Shown: one piece after another, positions 33,521 through 44,589 of the stretch | Layout: each line of letters begins with the position of its first letter | Position numbering within the stretch: the first letter of the stretch is position 1 | Source: Chloranthus sessilifolius | Lineage: Eukaryota; Streptophyta; Magnoliopsida; Chloranthales; Chloranthaceae | DNA: 64,000 nt | Assembly: GCA_021018995.1 (NCBI GenBank) | Contig: CM037588.1 | Span: 96,632,765 to 96,696,764, forward strand | Reading direction: 5' to 3' | The notes under the pieces: model-generated | The model's database searches: none | The model's input: the letters and a program-made list of their open reading frames with translations, nothing else | What the model was told of the DNA's origin: nothing | Program-made: the position numbers and the translations under genes

Positions 33521-35400
33521 AGGGACCTATTTTAAGACATCAAGAAGTGGCAAATTGATTCTGACCTGCTTGAAGGTCTCCATCATTTCCTCTATTTGAG
33601 CATTCCCCTTATCAAGAGGAGATGGGCCAACTAATGCTTGAGGAAATGGCAATTGTGGGACTGCTGGTGCCACAGCTGCATGCCTACCCATATCGTGGTC
33701 AATTTTTTTTTTTTTCTTTTATCTTCACTTATTTGTTGTTGTTGGGGCTCAGCATCAGCCCCGTTATTTTGCCCTTACTGATCAATAGCAGGGGTTGACT
33801 CCTTTGGCTTTTCACCATTCTCATTTCTTTCCTTTTTATCTTGCATGACCTCCTCAGTTGCCCTGCACACTAAATTATCAACTACTCTCCCACTCCTGAG
33901 AGTAGTGATTACATTAGCATCCTTATTGGTAGAGGATGCTTCTTCAATCATATACTGCCCTTTGGGGTTGGTCAAGGGCTGACTAAGCGATTTATCCTTC
34001 TCTCTCCTGTTCAAAGCATTGCATATTTGGCCAAGCTGGTCCTCAACTTTCTTAATGCTTTGCTCATGAGAGTTCACAGTTTGGACCAGGCCCCCTAAAT
34101 TTCGCATAGATGCTAGCGTTTGCTCTTCAAAAGAAGAGGATCTAGACTGTTGTGGGGGCAAGGCCAACTGATTGGGTTGTCGGGCAGGCAACTGAAAATT
34201 TTGTCTAGGTGGGTACCGTTGGTTGAACTGGTGTTGAGGTCTATATGGAGCTACCAACTGCTGTTGCTGGGGTTGAGGATATGTATCTTGCCTCCACCTC
34301 AAATTTGGGTGGTTCCTCCATGAGTACCCAGCAGGTTGCTGCCCAAATGTTTGGGCAGCATTAGCCTGCTCTATAACAAAATCAGGGAATTGGTTAGCTG
34401 ATGGGCAATCTTGTAGTGAATGTGTAGGAGATTGGCATATCAGACATGCCTCCTCTACATGTGCAACCATCCTAGGCTGCATCACATTCATCAATTTATC
34501 AAATTTCAAGCTCAAATTGTCCACCTTCTTCTCCAACTCACTTTGCACCTTCACTTCATATACTCCACCTCTAGGGGTGGTCTCTTTCGCCAACCTAGCA
34601 GGGGTCTGATTGTCATTGCGAGAGAGTGAGTCCTGCTTCATGGAATTTTCCCCTATTTTGTCAAACAGCTCCCAAGCCTCATCAGCTATTTTGTGGAGGT
34701 AACTACCACCACATGAGGCATCCACCATATCCCTGCTCTTGGGATTAATCCTTGGTAAAATACTTACACTAATTGCCACATTGGAATTTGGTGGTGGGGG
34801 CATTGTTTTAACATTTCCTGAAATCATTTCCAAGCTTCATAAAAATCCTCAGTTGAGGACTGAGCAAATGACAAAATGCTAGTCCTCATCTGGCTAGTCT
34901 TGTTCATGGGGAAAAATTTAGCCAGGAATTGGCTTTGGAGGTCACTCCATGTTTGTATGTTGTTGGCTGGGAGCTTAGAGAGCCATGTGCTAGCTTTGTC
35001 CTTTAAAGAAAAAGGAAAAAGCCTGAGTTTGGTGGCTTCAGGTCCCAAGCCAGCAATATTGAAAGTGGTGCAAAGTGTTAAAAATTGGTCTATGTGCTTG
35101 TAAAGATCCTCCTTACTAAGCCTATAAAAAGATGGCAGCATATTGATGGTGGAGGCCTTGATTTCATAGTTTCCTTCCACTGAAGGGAATTGTGTGCAGA
35201 AGGGAGAGGTGTACTCCCCTGGTGCATTGTATTCCTTCAAGGTTCTTTGCCTCTCAGCCATGCTTGCTTGCTCAGTTTCAACAATAGGGCCTTGTGTGGT
35301 ATTTCTTGGTCTGAGGATCCTTTCAACCTCAAGGTTTGGAGGTTCCAACTCAGGGTTTAGGGACCTTCTCCGAAGCATACACCCACAAACTCAGCAAGTA
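33521..35400 (-). pseudogene. Element C gag region
   Basis: Minus strand, N to C: MLRRRSLNPELEPPNLEVERILRP; the gag core with MLPSFYRLSKEDLYKHIDQF, LRLFPFSLKDKASTWLSKLP, WSDLQSQFLAKFFPMNKTSQ and MVDASCGGSYLHKIADEAWELF. A zinc knuckle CLICQSPTHSLQDC (CX2CX4HX4C) follows near 34420, then a Gln/Pro-rich tail and ITTLRSGRVVDN. Gag forms the particle and binds RNA. Similar to D throughout. Confidence 0.88.
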
Positions 35401-35701
35401 AGGAAAATGCTTACAACACTCAAAGAATTTCTAAACTAAAATAACAACTAAACAAATTTACACTAAAAGAATTATAAGGAATTCAACATCAAGGGACTAA
35501 GTTCAAGGTAAAAGAAGTGTAAGCAGAGCTAGCTAGACTCCCATTGCAGCTCTAACTTTTCCTTTCTACGGTTGTCCAATTATGCAAAATTCACAAAGAA
35601 TCAGTTGTACTTTTATCCTACTATGGCATAGCTACAAAGATTTTTCTCCAATACAATATAATACAAGATAATACAACTCAGGTCTACTAAAAAGATCAAG
35701 T

Positions 35702-35719
35702 TCCCCTGCAGCGGCGCCA
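35702..35719 (-). promoter_or_regulatory. Primer binding site of element C
   Basis: On the minus strand TGGCGCCGCTGCAGGGGA lies six bases after the LTR end. This is the Asp-tRNA-type site characteristic of Athila elements. Confidence 0.8.
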
Positions 35720-35725
35720 AAAACT

Positions 35726-38430
35726 TGTGTGTTTTTATAGATTATTCCTCAAAATTTATTAGGATACTGATTTATTGTGTGGTGAGAACGATTCAAAAAT
35801 CAAAATAAAATAAAATAAAATAAAAGATGGAAACAGCACAATTGAAATAATCCTAAGCCTGCAAGATTCAGGGCTATTATAGCAAGTTTTGATAAGTAAG
35901 GGTTTGTCCCATAGAGAAATTGATTTAGAACCCAAAATGGGCTATAATAGTAGGCCTCCAGATCTGACTACAGATCTGGCAATCCTAAAGAAAGGGAGTT
36001 AGGTGTCACGCCTGCACTAAATTATCTAAAGAGAGAAATAAAGTGCAGTCCTATCCTAAGAAAGGGTCATAAAGAAGGGGATGAAGGTGTGTTAAAAATA
36101 AGGATAAAAGGGTGAGAAGTAAGCAGCTTCGGTTAAAGGTTCATTTACTTATGTAACTCGGATTTAGGTCTCTCTCTGCAGCAGGTCCTTGCCGAAGTGC
36201 TATTACTAACCTCAACAAGGTGGAAATATCCAATTGAACCCATCCCATTTGGGGAGCTCTTAAGGCTATAGTCTGTCCACTCAAATGGCCACAGTCTATC
36301 TTATAAAGTCTGTCAAATCCCATTGATCATGCCAGAAGTTTCCAATCTTATCCAAAGGAGTAAGCTGATCAAACCTCATCCAATGAATCACATCAGGTCG
36401 TGAATACCATTGCAAACACTATGTTTGCCAGGCTACAAGCTCCCCAGTTCTGCACATAGATATGGCTAACATTCATAGGAATTCCAACCCATTAATCCCT
36501 CTATGTATTGTCAAGGCCAACGGCACATTGATGCCCACACAAAGGACCAGCAACAGGTTGAATAAGGATCTAAGCACAACTGATCATTGCTACAAAAGGC
36601 CTGCAATGACTCAGCCTTCCAGTCCACAATCACTACAGAGAAGCCAGATCTAACATCTGATAGCGGTAAAGTAAAATACAGGGGAGTCTGTTCCTGCATA
36701 ATCTCTCACTAAGACATAAGTCCAAGTATAGAGAAGAATAATCCATCATCAGATTTGTGACCAAGTTTGCCCTAGGGCTATAGTCTATCCACTCAAATGG
36801 TCACAGGATATCCACAGAGGCTCCCTTACCCAAAAATACTAAGAACAGAGCATGAAAACTGTTGAGTGCCACTATGGTCCCAAGATATCACGCTCAAGCT
36901 TCCATGGGCCTTTCAATAAGCTCAAATCCTAAATGTATGCTATACCCTCAACAAAACTATAGACAAATAGGAAAATAATAGATTGAGTAAGCATTCAAAT
37001 AAAGATTCCATTGATCTGGTGTCATTAACAATGAAATCCCTCAAGGCAGCGGCCTTGTGCACAACAGCTCAACACCAAATCCCAATGTTTACTGAACTAT
37101 TATAAAACTTAAATATAATTATACATAAATGCTTTAGCCAGCAAGTGCTGAGCTAAGAAATAAGAAAAAATAAAAAAAAAGAGGTGATCAAACCCTAACC
37201 CTAACCCTAGCCTGCTTGAGCTCTCAGCCGACAGAGGTTGAAGGAGAAGGTGAATGATGGTTTGCTAAGTTACAAGCGCAACTTATATACTTAGTCCCAA
37301 TGTTGTGGCTAAGAGAAGTGTGAAACCCTAATTCTTTCAAGTAGATGTGAGACTGTTACAACCCTTGGATGCCTTAGAATGCGTGCATCAGAATTCATGC
37401 CTCGGGATGTGTGCCCTAGACCTGGAGAAATCCCTAAAAGGTCCTTAAATTAGGATTGAGAAGTGGAGAGCCCGAGTTTCATGAGGGTGGTTTCTACATT
37501 TCACTTTTTCCATGCAACTGTAGAGTGTTCGCGGGGTAGAGTTTGGCGTGGAATATTGTTGTCTCGCGCAATAGTGCTTTGGATGATTACGCAGTTGCTT
37601 CAGCATTAAATGTACTTTGTGCAGAAGAGCTTCAGAAACACTAGAAACTCCTATCGCGAGGTACTCGCACAGATGCTTTCGCATCTCGCTTGGTTCAGAG
37701 TTAAACTTCTAGGCGCCTGAGAGCTGCGCAAGAGAATTTATGGGTGTCTCTCTCTTCTTGAGTCATGCAAGAACTACATGAGGTTTCTGCTATTGTTTGC
37801 TCCAATTAGCCTAGCAAGGTAGCGTGCTCTATTGTGCTAAGGCTTGATCCTCACGAGAACTACGCGAGCTGCATTTCTAAAGGCTTAGTGCGCGAAAGCT
37901 CTGTGAGTTTCTTCATATGATGCTTGCAGCTGAAGTGTGCGACTGTTGCGCGAGACCTGTTCTGTGACAACTCTTCCATTTGAACTGCATGACTTCTTCG
38001 CAATCTCAGTTATACTGCATGTCTTAGATGCACGAGGGAGCTCTGCTAGTGACTTAAATAGCGCGAGGCTCCACCTCAACTATGCGAGATAGGTCAATGG
38101 CTCCTCTGCTGCTATGCACATGTTTCTGTTGCAGCTTCCTCTACTCTCACCTATTCTTCTATCATCTGTTGGGCTTTCTGGGTCTAGTATGAAATGCAAA
38201 AAAAATCACCATGGTATGTAACCTCATGGTGGTCCATCATTTTCTAGTTCAGCTGTCATCTTTTACTTGAAATCTCTCTCTTCTTAGCACCAAAAGCACA
38301 AACTTTGTGTTAAGCTGCACAATTTATCCCTAACTATAAAACAAGCTAAAAAGGAGTTATTAGTGAGCTTCAAGGTCCAGCAAAGGCTAGGTTAAGAGGT
38401 GAAAAGTGGTACTTTTTAGTGATTAATAGC
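35726..38430 (-). repeat. 5' LTR of element C
   Basis: Ends in element sense ...AACACACA before the PBS. The start is near 38430 (AATCACTAAAAAGTACCAC); the exact TG is ambiguous because the flank also reads CTATCAT. It has a TATA box at 37282-37289 (minus strand), a CTCGCGAG-type word array (37510-38100) and the same late-LTR order as A. Length about 2.7 kb. No gene lies within it. Confidence 0.8.
37510..38100 (-). repeat. U3 array of CTCGCGAG-type words in the C LTR
   Basis: Words include GTCTCGCGCAATAG, ATCGCGAGGTACTCGCAC, ATCTCGCTTGG, CTGCGCAAGAG, TCACGAGAACTACGCGAGC, GTGCGCGAAAGC, TTGCGCGAGACC, AGCGCGAGGC and ATGCGAGATAGG, over a dozen in 0.6 kb. They match the A LTR array in core and place. 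Confidence 0.6.
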
Positions 38431-38454
38431 TATCATCACGGTTAGAATTACGAT

Positions 38455-38630
38455 ATAACCCCCCATACCAGTATTGAATTACGGTTTAACTATCATATCG
38501 GTCCTGGATGTATAGTATAACCCGTTATACCGGTATCAAATTACGGTTTAACTACCGTACTGGTCCTGGATGTATGGTATAACTTGCCATACGGGTATCG
38601 AATTATGGATTAACCACCTTATCGGTTTTA
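38455..38630. repeat. 62-bp tandem repeat, about 2.8 copies
   Basis: Copies start at 38455, 38517 and 38579 with a period of 62 bp. Shared words are ATTACGGTTTAACTA, GGTCCTGGATGTAT and ATACCGGTAT. The copies differ at several sites. Just outside the C LTR; parent sequence unknown. Confidence 0.75.
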
Positions 38631-38635
38631 TCGTC

Positions 38636-39270
38636 GCACCGAATAGTGGGGGATTCATTTGAATGAGCCTTAAATCAAATGTTTTTAACACATAATAAGA
38701 CGTCGAATATTTTATAGCTAGGTTCTGAGTTTAGAGGTGCAGGTTCGAATCGGATCCCAAGTCCAAAATTCACAGAAATTCACATTCGGATTCAGAGTTC
38801 AGAAGTTCATATAGGAATTCCTATTTAGAGTTCGAAAAGCTCATGTTCAAATCCGGAAATCAATCTTAGATTATAGTTCAAATTCTAGTTCACAAATTCA
38901 TATGCAAGGAGCTTCTAAAGTATAAATTTGGATTTTCTAGTCAAATTCAGATGCAAAGCGTTCAAATTCACATTCATGGTTCAATTCAGAAGCCAAACAT
39001 TTCTAAATATCAAAGTTCAAAAGCACAGTTCAAATTTGGTATGCATCAATGCAATATATGGAACAAATGTCAAAATGCAAGTGAGTATTGAATTTCCTCC
39101 TACCTCAGGTTCGAAAACGAAGTGAAGTTTTTATCGAGTCCTTATCATAGGTCTCTTGCACTTAATCTGGGTCATGAAAGGTCACAACCATGTGTTAATA
39201 TCATTGGAATTCGAATAGTTCCATTGCATTCAAGCTTCACTGAAGCAAATTAAGGTAACCAAAAATAGGG
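38636..39270. other. AT-rich non-coding stretch rich in TTCAAATTC-type words
   Basis: No gene. Words such as GTTCAAATTC, AATTCACATTC, AGTTCAGAAGTTCA and ATTCAGATGC recur irregularly between 38750 and 39030. A segment near 39090 (TACCTCAGGTTCGAAAACGA) resembles a phrase common in chromovirus LTRs, so the stretch may belong to the LTR whose other end is at 30579. This is not proven. Confidence 0.35.
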
Positions 39271-39279
39271 AAATTCACT

Positions 39280-39590
39280 CAAGCGAATTTCCAAGCTTTT
39301 CCAAAGTCGCTTGGGGGGATTTAAAATTTCCTTATGGCACATACAAAACTCGCTCGAGCGAGTTTTAACCAAAAAATTTTGCCTGAAAACTAAAGAAAAT
39401 TTGCTCGAGCGAATTTTCTCAGTTCACTTTCCTTAGTGTCTGAAGGTGATTTGCCCGAGTGGTTTCTAAATTCACTCCAGTGAATTTGGCAATTCCTTGT
39501 GGCACACATGAAATTCGTGCAAGCAAATTTCACCCAAAAATTTGGGCCTGAATCTGGGGAAAATCTGCTCGAGCGAATTTTCCCAAAGTG
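39280..39590. repeat. Array of CTCGAGCGAATTT palindromic words
   Basis: About six words: ACTCAAGCGAATTT, ACTCGCTCGAGCGAGT (inside a perfect 22-bp palindrome, 39345-39366), TTTGCTCGAGCGAATTTT, TTCACTCCAGTGAATTT, TTCGTGCAAGCAAATTT and TCTGCTCGAGCGAATTTT. Each is separated by 30 to 70 bp with CCTGAA and GGCACA words repeated between them. It ends directly at the J LTR start. Probably the U3 array of a further, unidentified LTR. Confidence 0.6.
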
Positions 39591-39950
39591 AATGCCTTTT
39601 GTAGACACCCAAATTTGGCCCAAGGCCCGATCGAAATATACTTCGAGAGAGGCACACCCCCGAGCTTCCGATAGCACCTCCCATATCCTTAGGAGTCTAC
39701 CCAAACCCTTAGAAACCTCTCTGAACCCTTAGTTAACCCTCCCAGGCCATGGTTAGAGTGAGATATACCAGGGCAAGCAGGGTCCTCTACTGAGATTGAG
39801 TCTTATACCATTGAAAAGTAGAGGTTCTCAGCTTTCCAATAACCCAAGAATCGTCGTGTTCCAAGCCCTACATCAAAAGATATGGCAATCCAAAGTTTCA
39901 AGCTTCACTACTCGACAGGTTCGGAACCTCTCGAGGAGTTGGGTATGCTT

Positions 39951-40150
39951 GGCGAGTGTAATACACATGCCCGCCATTTCTGGAAGAAATGTTACATGGC
40001 GTGTATATTATACACGCTAGGCTACTTCCTCCCCATAAATGGCTTGGCGTAAATAATATACACGCCAAACATAGGTGGGTCCCCCCTCGGGCTCTAGACT
40101 TCCAGGACACTATACACATGCCTTGCGTGGATAAAATACACGCCAGGCTT
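39951..40150 (+). repeat. U3 array of GGCGTGTATA..TACACGCC palindromic words in the J LTR
   Basis: Four copies: GGCGAGTGTAATACACATGC (39951), GGCGTGTATATTATACACGC (39999), GGCGTAAATAATATACACGC (40046) and TGCGTGGATAAAATACACGC (40124). Each is an imperfect palindrome of about 20 bp. The same words recur in the J leader at 57285-57455. Confidence 0.7.
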
Positions 40151-40425
40151 AGCTACAGTAACCATGGGTTTTTGCTTGAATTTTACTTTTAAGATTTGAC
40201 TTGTTGACCATCCCAATGTTTAGGGTGGGTTTAATTAGGACTGTTGCACCCCTATTTACCCTATTTGCAACCCTCTAGTCATTTGAAACCTCACCCTACC
40301 ATCTACCATTGATCCTATCCTCACACATACCCATGACCCTAAAATCCTAGGAAACCTTAGATGTTAGGATTACCTAATTGCTAATCCTAATTAGCCTTTA
40401 AACAGCCCCCTAACCCTCTCTTTTT

Positions 40426-40433
40426 CTATAAAT
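40426..40433 (+). promoter_or_regulatory. TATA box of the J LTR
   Basis: CTATAAATAGAG context, a canonical plant TATA box, 0.28 kb downstream of the palindromic array. Confidence 0.7.
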
Positions 40434-40728
40434 AGAGAGGTACCCCCCCTTGCAAATGGCTTGAAATTTTTTCAAGAGAGTGAAAGAGATTAAGCAATCC
40501 CCTCCTCCCCTTTGGTGCACCAAATACCCATACAAATTCCATAATTACAAACTTCCTTAGAAACCCTATTCCCCATCAAATACCTTTGAGTTTAGGAGAG
40601 AACTACCCCCTAGCCTTCTTCCTCTACCCCTTAGCTATCAAACCTTAGAGGTTAGGACCTGATCTTCAACCACTCAAGTTATCAGAAGCTCGTCAAGTGC
40701 ACCTACGCGAAGGTCTACAGGTGTGCTA

Positions 40729-42688
40729 TGTTAATCTCTAAAAAGTACCACTTTTTACCCCTTAACATAAGCTTTGATAGACCTATGAGTGGACTAATAA
40801 ATGCTTGTTGAGCATGTCTTGTAGCTAGCAATAAAAAACAGTCATAGTATAGAAATCCATCTCTTAGTGGAGTTCAGACCCAACAATGGCCCACTTAGGC
40901 ATGCAGCAACAGCAAAGCAGCTTTAAAGGAGTGAAAACAGGCTGAAAACAGCCTGTCGCCAGGTAACTGGAACTTGTCGATAGGATCTGAAGGCTGAAAA
41001 AAGGAAGAAGTTGTGAGGATGGAAGAATTAGATAGGATCCGAAACTTATCACGCAGTCAGAAACAAAGAGGGAGCATCCTATCGAATGGTTGCCTGAGCT
41101 TGAACATAACCTATCGAAGAGTCTAAAAACTTGTCGATAGGAGCAAGAAGAGAACCTATCGAGAAGTCTAGAACTTGTCGATAGGAGCAAACCTATCGAA
41201 ATTTATTGTGCAGAGATCAACCTATCGAAAGGATTTCCCAACCTGTCAAACACACCATATGAAGGTTGTGGATGCTAGAGCTCTATTCTCAAAAGCAACC
41301 TATTCTAACCTATCGAAAGGATCCTGAATCCTAGCAAAAGGAATAAAAGGCCTGTTTGGAAGCTGTCGAAAATCTTAAGAACCTATCGAAATCTACTGAA
41401 GGACTTCTCAGAAAAGCTATTGTGCACATGCTGCAAGTTGGTGACCTGCTACATGCAATCCGAGGCACTCTGGTGACCGGCACGAAGTTTCTAGAAGTGC
41501 CCTGGGAAACCCTAACCGACCCATGTGCTCTCCCCCAACTCGAACTAACTGAGAGAACCTTCTAGAAGGAGAATAAAAGAGGGAAGAACAGAATTATTCG
41601 AGGGCAGCTGTGATTGGCAGAAAAAATAGATCTGAGGCTGAAAAGGGAGAGCTATATAAGGAAGAAAGCTGCCATAAGGGGGAGAAAAAATTCTAGAGAT
41701 TAGAGCTTGCATCGAAATTCTCTATTCTTTCTTTTAGTCCAACTATGGTTGGCTAATTTCTTTGGAGTAGCACGGAATGAGGTTGGATCTGTAACTGGGG
41801 AAAGTTGAGAATGTTATTGAGGGTCAGATAATGCACAGACTACAAATCTGAGAGCATTTCATTGTATAGCAATTTTGTTTCAATGCAATGTTGGTTTAAT
41901 TATTGTAATTAGATTCATAGTTCATCTAGTTTCATTTGGTGCTCGATCGGATTTGTGTAGATGGGAATAGCTCACCCACTTAACTGGTAGACCTCTTGGA
42001 TACCATTCGATCTCCCTAGATCTGATGTTCCTGCAATTGCCTATTTTTATGGCCTGGCAGTTGCAGCATTTGTAGTGATTATACTATTCTGATGGAAGCT
42101 TGAGAATGGAGTGAATCTATTGGATGATCTGTGACCATTGAAGTGGACAGATCATAGCCTTAAGATCAATCCAAATCTCTTACTTAGATCATATCCTTTT
42201 ACCCTATAGCTGTGCTTATAGCCAGATGAGGGATTAATGCACTCTAAATTCTTTGTGACATTGTCAGCTCAATCCAATTGCAGCAAGACCAAACTCCAAG
42301 TTATTTCTCCCCATTTTCTGTTTCCAATTTTACCAAATATTCCTCTCACTTGCAAGATCTGAACTCCGGATTTAATCTCAATTCATTTCTGCATTTAATT
42401 GTGTTTCTGTAGTTTAGATTAAAGTGATAACCCCTTAAAACCTCTCCTCTCTCTTTTGCTATTTTATTATTAGGTAGGGTGCCAGATCTGTCTTAGATCT
42501 GGAGATTTACTTAATTTTCAGCTCACATTTCCCTGTGGGCATACCCTTACTTATCCTTTAAAACTTGCTACAACAGGCCTTGAATACTTGCAGGTCTGTG
42601 TGTCTGCTTGCCTTGGTGTGTGCAACCAATAGATCCTTTAATTGTGTGATTTTAAACCCCTTTTTGAACACAAGGTAAGTGGCCAACA
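40729..42688 (+). repeat. 5' LTR of element D
   Basis: TGTTAATCTC at the start and GGCCAACA at the end. Contains the CCTATCGAAA word array (40974-41396) and a TATA box in GCTATATAAGG (41652-41659), with a reverse CCAAT word (GTGATTGGC) about 45 bp upstream. Partner LTR at 54142. Confidence 0.92.
40974..41396 (+). repeat. U3 array of CCTATCGAAA-type words, 5' LTR of D
   Basis: About fourteen words in both orientations: TTGTCGATAGG, CCTATCGAATGG, CCTATCGAAGAG, CCTATCGAGAAG, CCTATCGAAAGG and similar. The core TATCGATA-like half-sites contain one CpG. The same array is in the 3' LTR (54365-54810) and upstream of the env-like gene (48757-49075). Confidence 0.75.
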
Positions 42689-42694
42689 AGTTTT

Positions 42695-42712
42695 TGGTGC
42701 CGCTACCGAGGA
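42695..42712 (+). promoter_or_regulatory. Primer binding site of element D
   Basis: Asp-tRNA-type site six bases after the LTR end (AACA, then AGTTTT), aligned with the site of element C but somewhat diverged. Confidence 0.8.
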
Positions 42713-43029
42713 TCTGTGTGCTTAAAAATTGGTAGATCAAAGTTTGTCTTAGTATAGATTGTAGATCTCTAATAGACTGTTTAGTTTTTCACTAACTGAT
42801 TTTGAAAGTTTTTGCCATTTTGGAATAGTTTCTGTTGTTTTTAACAGATTGGAACTTGTGTCTAAGGAGGAGCATTGTGCTAGAGGCTGTGCTAAAGTTT
42901 GCATCCCTCTATTCCTTTTATTTTTCTGATCTGTGGATTTGTAGATTTATTAGTTAATTGTGCCTGTTCCTGTTTGTTGTGTTAAATTTGCTCTGTATTG
43001 TGTGTGCATTAAGATTGTGAGTAGTGTAT

Positions 43030-44500
43030 GTTTGGAAGGAGAACTCTCAACCCTCAGATTGTTCCATTAAATCCATAGGTTGAAAGAATTCTTAGGTCTA
43101 AACAAATCTCACCCACATCTGCTGCATCTGAATCTGCTGAAATGGGTGAGCAACCTAGAACCTTAAAGGAATTCAATGCACCAGGGGTTTACAATTCTCC
43201 TTTCTACATTCAATTCCCTGTTGTTCAAGGGAACTAAGAGATCAAGTCTTCCATAATCCAAATGCTACCCTCATTCCATGGCCTAATCAAAGAAGACCCA
43301 TATAAGCATATTGATGAATTTCTAGGACTGTGCACTACATTCGAAATAACAGGTTTGGGGGAAGAAGCAACCAGGATGAGACTCTTTCCTTTTTCATTAA
43401 AGGATAGAGTCAGCACTTGGTTGTCAATGCTCCCACCTAATAGCATTCAGTCCTAGAGTGATCTTCAATGTCAGTTTTTGGCCAAGTTTTTTCCCATGTC
43501 CAAGACAAGCTAGTTGAGGAAGGGCATTATCTCATTTGCTCAAGACCCAACTGAGGACTTTCACCAAGCATGGGAGATATTCAAAGAACTCCTGAAGAAA
43601 TGTCCCCATCATCAAATCCCTGAATGGCAGCTTGTTCAAAGCTTCTATCAGGGAATTGATTCTAAAAGTAGAGATATGATAGATGCCTCTTGTGGTGGTA
43701 CTTACCTCCACAAAACTACTGAGGAGGCTTGGGAGTTGTTTGACATCATCAGTGAGAACTCCATGTAGAGAGAGACATTATCCAGGGACTTGGACATTCC
43801 TAGAATGGGGAAAGAAAATTCCACAAGAGGAAAGATGTATGAGGTGAGTGGGCACAATGATTTGGAAAAGAAAGTGGACAGTTTGACCCAGAAGTTTGAT
43901 AAGCTCATGGGAGCAATTCAGTCACCCATGGCTGCTAAAGTGGAGGAGGCATGTGTTATATGCCAGTCCCCCACTCACTAACCTTGAGGAATGCCCCTCA
44001 GCTGTTCAATTTCCAGATTTAGTGATGGAGCATGTGGCTGCCACTCAGTCCTTTAGGCAACAACCTACTGCTGGTTACAAACGGAGAAACCACCCCAACT
44101 TGAGGTGGAGACAAGATACTTTTCCAAATCAGGAGCAGCAGCCCATGCCTTACAAAAATGCTCAGCCCTACCACCAGAATTACTTTCCAAGGCCCCACTA
44201 TCAACAACCCATGACTCGGCCTGTGGTTCAGCCTGTGCAGCAAGTTGCACCCCCTCCAGCTACTAGATGACTTTCTTTTGGGGAATAAGTTCTAGCTTCG
44301 TTGCAGAACTTAGGACCCTTGTCTCAAACTGTACACTCTCATAGCCAATGCATTAAAAAGATAGAAGACCATCTTGGTCAGCTATCTAATGCTTTGACCA
44401 AGAGAGAGGAAGGTAGGCGGCCTAGCCACCCATGGACAACCAAGGAGACAATATGTGGTAGGTGAGGTTTCTTCCTCCCATGAGGAAGCCAAATCTGTCA
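43030..44500 (+). pseudogene. Element D gag region
   Basis: Segments in order: RTLKEFNAPGVYNSPFYIQF; MLPSFHGLIKEDPYKHIDEF; LRLFPFSLKDRVSTWLSMLP-like; ISFAQDPTEDFHQAWEIFKEL; CPHHQIPEWQLVQSFYQGID; DMIDASCGGTYLHKTTEEAW. A zinc-knuckle region with CVICQSPTH follows near 43950, then a Gln/Pro-rich tail (about 44050-44270). The same order is found in gag of C. Fossil, several breaks. Confidence 0.85.
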
Positions 44501-44589
44501 CCACACTGGTAGACAATCAAGTAGGCTATGGGCCTTTAAAAATTTTAAAAAAGAAAAAAAGAAGGTACAACTGGAGCAACCCATGTTGA

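Larger units (their letters stand above)
31119..38430 (-). mobile_element. Athila-lineage element C, 5' half
   Basis: In element order on the minus strand: 5' LTR (about 38430 down to 35726), PBS, gag, protease, RT and RNase H. The integrase, env-like gene, 3' non-coding region and 3' LTR are missing, so the element is truncated near the end of RNase H. LTR and protein similarity put it in the family of element A, which keeps the complementary 3' half. The two overlap in RNase H, so they are different copies. Its coding parts are the best preserved in the window, with only a few breaks. Confidence 0.88.
39600..40728 (+). repeat. 5' LTR of element J, first part (U3 and start of R)
   Basis: Contains the palindromic word array (39951-40150) and a TATA box in TTCTATAAATAGAGAGG (40426-40433), followed by a transcribed leader. 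No gene. It is interrupted by Athila D after GTGTGCTA; the rest of the LTR is at 56115-56579. Total LTR length without D is about 1.6 kb. Confidence 0.82.

Noticed and set aside
35800-38400. Short open frames in the C LTR (and similar frames in other LTRs) as small genes
   Set aside because: They fall in recognised LTR sequence, differ between copies of the same LTR and show no known domain or codon pattern.
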